64,000 nucleotides of DNA, taken from the NCBI RefSeq assembly GCF_020554865.1, contig NZ_JAJCIC010000010.1, forward strand, positions 62,001-126,000, read 5' to 3'. Below, in pieces: positions 58,418-64,000 of this stretch; position 1 is the stretch's first letter; each line of letters opens with the position of its first letter. The translations under genes and the position numbers were made by a program. The notes under the pieces were generated by a model that was given only the letters and a program-made list of their open reading frames with translations, did not search any database and was not told where the DNA came from. The stretch is from Lacrimispora sp. 210928-DFI.3.58. Lineage in GTDB: Bacteria; Bacillota; Clostridia; Lachnospirales; Lachnospiraceae.

Positions 58418-59764
58418 ATGGCAGGAGCACAAAGGGCAGAAAATCCGCTCTCACAAAATTTTGACATGAGATCATTATTGCAGTTTGCCTTTCCAACGAT
58501 CATAATGATGATTTTCATGGGACTTTACACCATTGCAGATACGATCTTTGTATCACGCTTTGTAAATACAAATGCGTTATCAGCACTGAATATTGTGTGT
58601 CCGGTAATTAACCTCATTGTAGGGCTTGGAACTATGCTTGCAACGGGCGGGAACGCAATCGTAGCCAGAAAAATGGGAGCCGGTGAAGAAGAACGGGCCA
58701 GAAAAGATTTTACGCTGATTGTTCTGGCCGGAGCGATATTAGGAATCATGATTTCCGGGCTGGGTGTTGTTTTCATAGACAATATAGTAAATGGACTGGG
58801 AGCAAATGAGATATTATTTCCATATTGCAGAGAATATCTTTTGACGCTTCTGTTGTTTACGCCCGCAAATATCTTGCAGGTGCTATTTCAGAATTTGATC
58901 GTGACAGCCGGGCATCCCGGCCTTGGAATGGTCTTGTCTGTAAGCGCCGGAGCGGTCAACATTATGTTGGATTATGTTTTCATGGTATTATTTGATATGG
59001 GAATAAAGGGGGCCGCACTGGGAACGGGGATCGGATATTTATTGCCGGCTATGATCGGAATTGGATTTTTCTCTAAATCAAAGGGCAGTCTGTATTTTGA
59101 AAAACCTGTGGCAGATCGTTCTGTTTTGGCGGAAAGCTGTACAAATGGCTGTTCAGAAATGGTAAGCCAGGGGGCTTGCGCTGTGACGACATTTCTTTTT
59201 AACATGGTAATGATGAAGCTTCTTGGAGAGCATGGAGTTGCCGCCATTACGATTATGATATACACTCAATTCTTACTCACAACACTCTATATTGGATTTT
59301 CTATGGGTGTGGCTCCAATTATCAGCTATCACTATGGGGGTGGTGACAATCTCCGGCTAAAAAAGATATTCCGTATTTGCCTGCGCTTTATTAGTGTTGT
59401 TTCGGTTGTGATATTCCTTTTGTCACTGGTGTTTGCCTCACCTTTGGTTGCTGTTTTTTCGCCAAAAGGCACACAGGTTTATGAAATTGCCCGGAAGGGA
59501 TTTTGTATTGTTCCATTTAGCTTTTTGATTTGCGGATTCAATATTTTTACATCAGCTGCCTTTACGGCGTTATCGAATGGAAAATTGTCAGCCATTTTAT
59601 CTTTTCTGCGGACCTTCGGACTAATTACGATATTTTTACTGATACTCCCTGTCTGGATGGGGGTAACAGGAGTTTGGCTTGCAGTCCCGGCGGCGGAATT
59701 TATGACATTTATCGCTGCATTGATATTGATTCGGAAAAATAAAGACAGGTATCAATATCTATGA
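58418..59764 (+). CDS. MATE-family multidrug efflux protein
   Basis: This is a 448-residue protein with 12 membrane segments in two similar halves. The N-terminal part (FAFPTIIMMIFMGLYTIADT, IFVSRFVNTNALSALNIVCP) and GLGTMLATGGNAIVARKMGA are MATE landmarks. The DinF/NorM-type MepA-like subgroup is likely. It exports cationic drugs or metabolites in exchange for Na+ or H+. ATG 58418 follows the AraC-GNAT stop by one base, with GGGGGGAG as binding site. Complete in length. Confidence 0.93.
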   Translation: MAGAQRAENPLSQNFDMRSLLQFAFPTIIMMIFMGLYTIADTIFVSRFVNTNALSALNIVCPVINLIVGLGTMLATGGNAIVARKMGAGEEERARKDFTLIVLAGAILGIMISGLGVVFIDNIVNGLGANEILFPYCREYLLTLLLFTPANILQVLFQNLIVTAGHPGLGMVLSVSAGAVNIMLDYVFMVLFDMGIKGAALGTGIGYLLPAMIGIGFFSKSKGSLYFEKPVADRSVLAESCTNGCSEMVSQGACAVTTFLFNMVMMKLLGEHGVAAITIMIYTQFLLTTLYIGFSMGVAPIISYHYGGGDNLRLKKIFRICLRFISVVSVVIFLLSLVFASPLVAVFSPKGTQVYEIARKGFCIVPFSFLICGFNIFTSAAFTALSNGKLSAILSFLRTFGLITIFLLILPVWMGVTGVWLAVPAAEFMTFIAALILIRKNKDRYQYL

Positions 59765-59807
59765 GAAGCGGGAAAAGAATTGTGTTAGGAAATTTAGGAG
59801 GTAACAT

Positions 59808-60347
59808 ATGGATCTGACATTAAAATTGAACGCACGGTTTCAGCCAAAACACAGGTTTGAGCTGGAAGATGCCCTGCAGGAGATATTGGAGAAAAAACAT
59901 TTGGGCGAGGTGACCGGGGGCGGTACAGCGCAAAAACCCGATGGAGAAATTGCTTATTGTGATATTGAAATTCACCTGATTCATAATGATCTGGATGGTG
60001 TAAAGTGGCTGGCTGACCTGCTTAACAGAATTGGTATTCCCAAAGGCTCCCGTTTGCAGGGCATAGAGCCAGAGCTTACAGTGGGAACCTTAGAGGGGTT
60101 AGCATATTATTCAAATGGTGTCGATCTGCCTGCGGAAATTTATCAGACGTGTGATATCAATTATGTGATTGAGCAGATGGAGCGAGCCATGGAGGGAATC
60201 GGTCGGATGTATAGCTATTGGGAGGGGAATACCTGGACTGCCCTGTATTTTTACGGAACCTCTTTTGCTGAAATGGAGAAGAAAATAAAGCCCTTTGTTG
60301 AGGAGTATCCTTTATGCAGGAAATGTCGTATAGAGCAGATTGCGTAA
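59808..60347 (+). CDS. Conserved hypothetical protein
   Basis: This is a 179-residue soluble acidic protein: LTLKLNARFQPKHRFELEDA, LHLIHNDLD-type IEIHLIHNDLDGVKWLADLL, GSRLQGIEPELTVGTLEGLA, YVIEQMERAMEGIGRMYSYW and EGNTWTALYFYGTSFAEMEK, ending in ECRKCRIEQIA-like. No family is recalled with certainty. ATG after AGGAGGT. Possibly co-transcribed with the MATE gene 43 bases upstream. Confidence 0.6.
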   Translation: MDLTLKLNARFQPKHRFELEDALQEILEKKHLGEVTGGGTAQKPDGEIAYCDIEIHLIHNDLDGVKWLADLLNRIGIPKGSRLQGIEPELTVGTLEGLAYYSNGVDLPAEIYQTCDINYVIEQMERAMEGIGRMYSYWEGNTWTALYFYGTSFAEMEKKIKPFVEEYPLCRKCRIEQIA

Positions 60348-60406
60348 TCCCGCATTTATAGGATAGTCCATCAGAGCGGCTTATTGAAATTGACGGAGGA
60401 GCAGGA

Positions 60407-60615
60407 ATGTATTTTGGAAGAAGAAGACAGGTATACCGGCTAAAAGTGATTGAAAAAGAGCTGGAAAAGGTGATCTGTCCGCTTTGCCTGCCGAATATTG
60501 TTGACAAGGCATGATAGAGGATCTGAATATCACGGTGGAACAGCTAAATGCAAGCGATCTGACGGTCCATGTGCCCGGAGGCATGATGCAGCAGCTTCTT
60601 TCATACGGCGAATGA
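60407..60615 (+). other. Two tiny overlapping frames in a decayed stretch
   Basis: 60407-60514 (MYFGRRRQVYRLKVIEKELE and 15 more, with GGAGGAGCAGGA upstream) and 60511-60615 (MIEDLNITVEQLNASDLTVH and 14 more) overlap by ATGA. They may be the two ends of one broken gene or small genes; no family is recognised. They fill most of the gap 60348-60644. Confidence 0.3.
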
Positions 60616-60644
60616 ATAAGTGAAAAAGATAAGGAGAGAATCAT

Positions 60645-61178
60645 ATGGACATGAATAAAACAAGTAAATTTATCAGCCTGATCCTGCGCCATAAGCCAGA
60701 GGTGATCGGAATCACACTGGATGAGCATGGCTGGGCAGATGTGGAAAAATTGGTAGCAGGAATCCAGAGAACGCAAGCCTTTGACATGGAAATGCTGGAA
60801 GAAATTGTCCGGACGGATCACAAGCAGCGCTATTCCTTTAATGAGGATAAGACGCTGATCCGGGCCAATCAGGGGCATTCCGTTCCAGTGGATGTGGAAC
60901 TGTCGGTTATAAAGCCGCCGGAAGTTCTGTATCATGGAACCGGACAAAAGTATGTGGATTCCATTGACAAGATCGGATTGATTCCCAAGAGTCGCTTGTA
61001 TGTGCATCTTTCCGGTGATATAGATACGGCTGTCAAGGTAGGCAGCCGCCATGGAAAGCCCGTAGTGTACCGGGTGGCAAGCGGACGGATGGAGGAAGAT
61101 GGATATGTATTTTACCGTTCTGTAAACGGTGTATGGCTGACAAAGGAGGTTCCGGTAAGCTATCTGGAAAAATCATAG
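60645..61178 (+). CDS. kptA: RNA 2'-phosphotransferase
   Basis: This is a 177-residue Tpt1/KptA family protein. KFISLILRHKPEVIGITLDE and HGWADVEKLVAGIQ form the N-terminal winged helix; RYSFNEDKTLIRANQGHSVP and VLYHGTGQKYVDSIDKIGLI contain the conserved R-x-x-H/Q-G-H-S and H-G-T residues that bind NAD+ and the 2'-phosphate; VYRVASGRMEEDGYVFYRSV is the C-terminal core. It removes a 2'-phosphate from RNA using NAD+. Bacteria lack the tRNA-splicing pathway that makes such ends, so its role (RNA repair or ADP-ribosylation reversal) is unclear. ATG after AAGGAGAG. Confidence 0.95.
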   Translation: MDMNKTSKFISLILRHKPEVIGITLDEHGWADVEKLVAGIQRTQAFDMEMLEEIVRTDHKQRYSFNEDKTLIRANQGHSVPVDVELSVIKPPEVLYHGTGQKYVDSIDKIGLIPKSRLYVHLSGDIDTAVKVGSRHGKPVVYRVASGRMEEDGYVFYRSVNGVWLTKEVPVSYLEKS

Positions 61179-61256
61179 AACTGTAAGTAAAAGTTAAAGA
61201 AGGGGATTTAGAAATCCGATATAATAAAAGAAAATGAGAAGACAGCGGGGGTATAA

Positions 61257-61490
61257 ATGCGCAAAATAAGAAAAATTGCAGGATGGCTTATAATGATGAC
61301 TATGGCAGCGGCAATTCTCTATATGGGAATTGGAATCCGGAATATTCTGTCTGCTGGTCCGGTTACCAGTTTTCCATGGTATGCAGCCTGTTACTTTACA
61401 GTTTATTATTTTGGGCCGGTGATATTAGTGGAGCTGGTAATATTTGCGCTGCTCAGTTATTATTCTGGAAAAAGAGAAACAGATTTATGA
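61257..61490 (+). CDS. Small membrane protein
   Basis: This is a 77-residue protein with two transmembrane segments: residues 8-27 (AGWLIMMTMAAAILYMGIGI) and 42-67 (YAACYFTVYYFGPVILVELV...). Positive N-terminus (MRKIRKI). Unknown function. ATG 61257 has GCGGGGG upstream. Its 3' end overlaps, in another frame, the start of the next remnant; both may be pieces of one older gene. Confidence 0.5.
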   Translation: MRKIRKIAGWLIMMTMAAAILYMGIGIRNILSAGPVTSFPWYAACYFTVYYFGPVILVELVIFALLSYYSGKRETDL

Positions 61491-61905
61491 AAAAGTGGAT
61501 GAAGAGAGGTCACTGCTTTTATGCTATGAAGGCGATGGACAGACTGAGGAGGATGTCATTTTTGTTGAGAACAGTCAGGCCTTTGAGGGTACAATAAAGG
61601 AAATAAATAGTACAAGTGCAGTGGTGGAGGTGGATGAGGGATTTCCGATCCGCAGTTCCGGAGACAGAGTAAGCGTAACATTAGATGAAGCTGCAGCTTT
61701 GGCCCAGGTAGGAGACCGGGTAAGAGTTACATACAGCGGAGCCGTTATGGAAAGCTATCCGCTGCAGCTGGGAAACCAGAAGAGCATATTGACGTGTATA
61801 TGCCTTTTGGAGATTCAGAGGAATGGGTACGGTTTGAAACGGCTGGAACAGATGGAAGTCACGATGGTTCTTGCTAAAATCGCCATTTTATGGTATGATT
61901 TTTAG
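61471..61905 (+). pseudogene. DUF3221-like remnant with frameshift
   Basis: The frame EKEKQIYEKVDEERSLLLCY continues with SQAFEGTIKEINSTSAVVEV, DEGFPIRSSGDRVSVTLDEA and AQVGDRVRVTYSGAVMESYP, a DUF3221-like beta domain usually following a signal peptide. The N-terminal export signal is missing. After QLGN (about 61780) a different frame (HIDVYMPFGDSEEWVRFETA) is the better continuation, so a frameshift is likely. Confidence 0.55.
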
Positions 61906-61918
61906 GAAAATAAAACCA

Positions 61919-62004
61919 ATGAAATGCCCAGGGCAAAGCCGGGGAAATCCGGTGACGCAAAGCTACAGGGACTTCCCTCTTTTGAGAAATGTCAGCCAGT
62001 TACC
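61919..62004 (+). ncRNA. Cyclic di-GMP-I (GEMM-I) riboswitch
   Basis: The conserved core is present in order: GGGCAAAGCCGGGGAAATCC (P2 capped by a GAAA-like loop), GACGCAAAGCTACAGGGAC (the invariant CGCAAAGC segment followed by P3) and GTCAGCCAGTTACCGC (P1b with the GGTTACC-type closing). A GC-rich terminator begins right at its 3' end, so it controls read-through into 62155. The downstream gene encodes an HD-GYP protein, which would degrade c-di-GMP, consistent with feedback. Confidence 0.82.
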
Positions 62005-62037
62005 GCAGTATAAGCGCGCTTATACTGCGTTTTTTAT
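62005..62037 (+). terminator. Riboswitch-linked terminator
   Basis: GCAGTATAAGCG-CGCTTATACTGC is a perfect 12-bp palindromic stem followed by GTTTTTTATT. Its left arm abuts the last stem of the riboswitch, as needed for ligand-dependent termination. Confidence 0.88.
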
Positions 62038-62040
62038 TAC

Positions 62041-62070
62041 GTAGGAAACCGTTCTGGAGCTTTCCATGTA
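62041..62070 (+). repeat. Small AGGAAAC...GCTTTCC hairpin, copy 2
   Basis: GTAGGAAACCGTTCTGGAGC followed by TTTCCATGT resembles the hairpin at 57396-57426 in both sequence and size. Confidence 0.4.
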
Positions 62071-62154
62071 ATAAAAATCCCTCCGGGCAGAGCCGCACTG
62101 CGGCAGTCTGAAAACGCTGCTATGCAGCGCATCTGCATTTGGTGTTAGGAAGTG

Positions 62155-63345
62155 ATGATTATCTGTAGCTATAAAACCCATAAACAAAAAATATTGATCG
62201 TAGATGACTCCGAAATGAACCGCTCTATTTTATCTGACATGCTGTATGCGGAATATGAGATTATCGAGGCGGAGGACGGTTTCCAGGCAGTGATGCTTCT
62301 TGAAAAGTGGGGAACGGAGCTGTCCCTGATGCTGTTGGACATCGTAATGCCACGGATGGACGGTTTTGAAGTGCTTCAATTGATGAACCGGAACCACTGG
62401 ATCAAGGACATTCCGGTGATCATGATCTCTGCGGAGAGCGGTCCTACGCAGGTGGAGCTGGCTTATGAGCTGGGAGTCACGGATTTTATCAGCCGCCCCT
62501 TTAATGCGCTGATCGTTCATCACCGGGTAGTGAACACGATCCTGCTGTATACAAAGCAGAAAAAGCTGATTGAAATGGTGGCTGACCAGATCTATGAGAA
62601 GGAACGGCGGAGCAGCCTGATGATCGATATCCTCAGCCATATCGTAGAATTTAGGAATGGAGAAAGCGGCCTGCATGTGCTCCATGTGCGCACCCTGACA
62701 GAGCTGCTGCTAAAGCATCTGCGGCAGAAGACAGACCGTTACTCCATTTCCATGACCGATATTTCCCTGATCAGTGCGGCGTCCGCCCTGCACGATATTG
62801 GAAAAATTGCAATCGACGAGAAGATCCTAAATAAACCGGGCAGACTGACAAAAGAGGAATTCGATATCATGAAGACCCATCCTTTGGAGGGGGCGAAGAT
62901 GCTGGAAAATCTGTCCATCCACCAGGAGGAGCCGATGATCCGGTTTGCCTATGAGATCTGCCGTTGGCATCATGAGAGATATGATGGGAAGGGATATCCG
63001 GATGGCCTTTCTGGTGATGATATTCCGATTTCCGCCCAGATCGTGGCCATGGCGGATGTCTATGACGCATTGACCAGTGAGCGTGTCTACAAGAAAGCTT
63101 TCTCCCATGAAACTGCCGTGCGGATGATTTTGGATGGACAGTGCGGGGCCTTCTCTCCGCTTTTGCAGGAGTGTCTGGAGGAGATGGCCGACCAGCTGGA
63201 GGAAGAACTGAGAACTGCCGTATTGATCCAGGAGGATCAGTCTAAAGGGGGAAAAACGACACAGGAAATGTTCTACTATGAGACAAAGGAGGGGATCGAG
63301 TATGACATTGCAAGAGTGCTACATGGCTCTGGGGGGAGACTATGA
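62155..63345 (+). CDS. Response regulator with HD-GYP phosphodiesterase domain
   Basis: This is a 396-residue protein. Receiver domain (residues about 10-130): KILIVDDSEMNRSILSDMLY, MLLDIVMPRMDGFEVLQLMN with the phospho-Asp, then VTDFISRPFNALIVHHRV. HD-GYP domain (about 165-340): ASALHDIGKIAIDEKILNKP contains the HD pair and HDIGK, KTHPLEGAKML the next His, CRWHHERYDGKGYPDGLSGD the H-H-E-R-x-D-G-x-G-Y-P motif, and VAMADVYDALTSERVYKKAF the metal Asp. It should hydrolyse c-di-GMP in response to phosphorylation. ATG 62155 follows TTAGGA; GTG 62152 is an alternative. Controlled by the riboswitch upstream. Confidence 0.94.
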   Translation: MIICSYKTHKQKILIVDDSEMNRSILSDMLYAEYEIIEAEDGFQAVMLLEKWGTELSLMLLDIVMPRMDGFEVLQLMNRNHWIKDIPVIMISAESGPTQVELAYELGVTDFISRPFNALIVHHRVVNTILLYTKQKKLIEMVADQIYEKERRSSLMIDILSHIVEFRNGESGLHVLHVRTLTELLLKHLRQKTDRYSISMTDISLISAASALHDIGKIAIDEKILNKPGRLTKEEFDIMKTHPLEGAKMLENLSIHQEEPMIRFAYEICRWHHERYDGKGYPDGLSGDDIPISAQIVAMADVYDALTSERVYKKAFSHETAVRMILDGQCGAFSPLLQECLEEMADQLEEELRTAVLIQEDQSKGGKTTQEMFYYETKEGIEYDIARVLHGSGGRL

Positions 63346-63661
63346 AGATGTGTCGGCCCGGCTGCGCAGCGACCGTCTGGTGCAGAAATTTATCCTGAAG
63401 TTTTTGGAGGATGGAAGCTTTGATCTGTTGTGCCGATCACTGGAGGAGAAGAATTACAAAGAGGCCTTCCGGGCCGCACACACCATCAAAGGCATATGCC
63501 AGAATTTAAGCTTTACGGTATTGCTCGCATCCAGCAGCAGTCTGACCGAGGCGCTGCGTTTTGGCCGGACATTAGAGGCGGAATCTCTCGCAGCGCAGGT
63601 AAGACAGGATTACCAGAAGGCGTTGGAAGCGATCCTCAGATTCCGGAAAGAGCTGGGATGA
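63302..63661 (+). CDS. Hpt-domain phosphotransfer protein
   Basis: This is a 119-residue histidine phosphotransfer protein. YKEAFRAAHTIKGICQNLSF is the Hpt motif A-H-T/x-x-K-G with the phospho-His at about 61; the remainder is a helical bundle. Its start (ATG 63302, after AAGGAGG) overlaps the 3' end of the HD-GYP gene by 44 bases in another frame, so the genes are coupled. It may pass phosphate from a hybrid kinase (the next gene or the one at 51832) to the receiver-HD-GYP protein. Confidence 0.88.
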   Translation: MTLQECYMALGGDYEDVSARLRSDRLVQKFILKFLEDGSFDLLCRSLEEKNYKEAFRAAHTIKGICQNLSFTVLLASSSSLTEALRFGRTLEAESLAAQVRQDYQKALEAILRFRKELG

Positions 63662-63712
63662 CAAAAAGGGCGTCCGCAGGAAGAAAAGGGCAGAATGCAG
63701 GGAGATGATCAA

Positions 63713-64000
63713 ATGGTTCAGAGCATAAAATATAAAAATGCGCGGTTTCTGGTGTTCAGCGCAGCCTTTGTAGCAATTATATGCGCCGGTATCTTTACAT
63801 TTTTAGCGGTTTATATGAGCCACAGAAGCGTGGAGACGATCAACGAGGTCGCCAGGATCTATATGTCCAGCATGAGTGAACAGATCACGCTTCACTTTAA
63901 AACAACGATCGAACTGCGCTTGGACCAGGTGAAGGCCCTTGTGGAAGCCATTCCGGCCGTAGATGGCCAGGGAGCACAGGCAGTGCGGGAGACCCTGTCA
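63713..64000 (+). CDS. Membrane sensor protein, 5' end (probably histidine kinase or GGDEF protein)
   Basis: The frame runs off the window after 96 codons. YKNARFLVFSAAFVAIICAG followed by IFTFLAVYM is a transmembrane segment (residues about 10-35) followed by an extracytoplasmic helical region SHRSVETINEVARIYMSSMS and FKTTIELRLDQVKALVEAIP, typical of the sensor part of hybrid kinases or diguanylate cyclases. ATG 63713 follows GGGAG; an in-frame ATG at 63695 is an alternative. Position after Hpt and HD-GYP genes favours a hybrid kinase. Confidence 0.75.
   Translation, partial: MVQSIKYKNARFLVFSAAFVAIICAGIFTFLAVYMSHRSVETINEVARIYMSSMSEQITLHFKTTIELRLDQVKALVEAIPAVDGQGAQAVRETLS

Noticed and set aside
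63430..63708. 92-codon plus-strand frame over the Hpt gene
   Set aside because: It is out of frame with the clear Hpt motif and has no domain or binding site.

Overview
The window looks like part of a low-to-mid-GC Firmicutes chromosome, most likely a gut Clostridia (Lachnospiraceae-like) organism. Signs are AGGAGG-type ribosome binding sites, frequent TTG/GTG starts, large serine recombinase elements, several radical SAM enzymes, an Agr-type two-component pair, LacI/HxlR/MerR regulators and a c-di-GMP riboswitch. No rRNA, tRNA or CRISPR was seen. The genus cannot be fixed from the sequence alone.

Layout. (1) 1-~10406: the right part of a GC-richer mobile element ('element C'). It carries an XRE regulator, a MazF/PemK toxin, two ParB-like proteins, a cobalamin-type radical SAM protein, a small protein, three overlapping large serine recombinases, and a resolvase-like protein whose catalytic serine position is alanine. 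(2) ~10407-11835: the right end of an older element ('element A'). Its own serine recombinase gene lost its 5' part when element C inserted into it. Element A ends at a CATATG site inside a host gene whose 3' part follows. (3) 11836-17684: host DNA with a flavodoxin remnant, a four-gene redox operon (ferredoxin-type aldo/keto reductase, cupin, carboxymuconolactone decarboxylase family protein, Fe-alcohol dehydrogenase) and several gene remnants. (4) 17679-23753: a complete 6-kb element ('element B') related to A, whose two ends can be defined to the base. It splits a host membrane-protein gene that rejoins in frame when B is removed. B carries its recombinase, a DUF2975/HTH pair, small orphan genes (one SMI1/KNR4-like) with their own terminators, six copies of a 23-bp palindrome (at least two just upstream of good promoters) and large non-coding hairpins.

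(5) 23754-33230: radical SAM, DegV, PAP2-like and TetR genes, a decayed flippase-like gene, a methyltransferase, a broken AgrC/AgrA pair and a lipoprotein. (6) 33456-46113: a catabolic region. A LacI regulator with its own operator precedes nucleoside hydrolase, duplicated-domain deoxyribosyltransferase, an adenine deaminase remnant and purine nucleoside phosphorylase. Then come two paralogous SIS proteins bracketing YjbQ, a sugar isomerase, a HAD phosphatase and an ABC importer without ATPase. Together they suggest salvage of nucleosides plus uptake and breakdown of an unidentified sugar or amino-sugar compound. (7) 46118-61905: remnants and small regulatory units: VOC protein, MerR with a divergent dehydrogenase, radical SAM with a divergent HxlR, a 977-residue hybrid histidine kinase, a second HxlR with a flavin reductase, an AraC-GNAT fusion with a MATE pump, and KptA. 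(8) 61919-64000: a c-di-GMP-I riboswitch with terminator, then a receiver-HD-GYP protein, an Hpt protein and the start of a membrane sensor: a c-di-GMP-linked signalling operon that runs off the window.

Main themes: recombinase elements stacked inside each other; a self-contained element with a repeated promoter-linked palindrome and immunity-like cargo; and an unusually high number of truncated or frameshifted genes.
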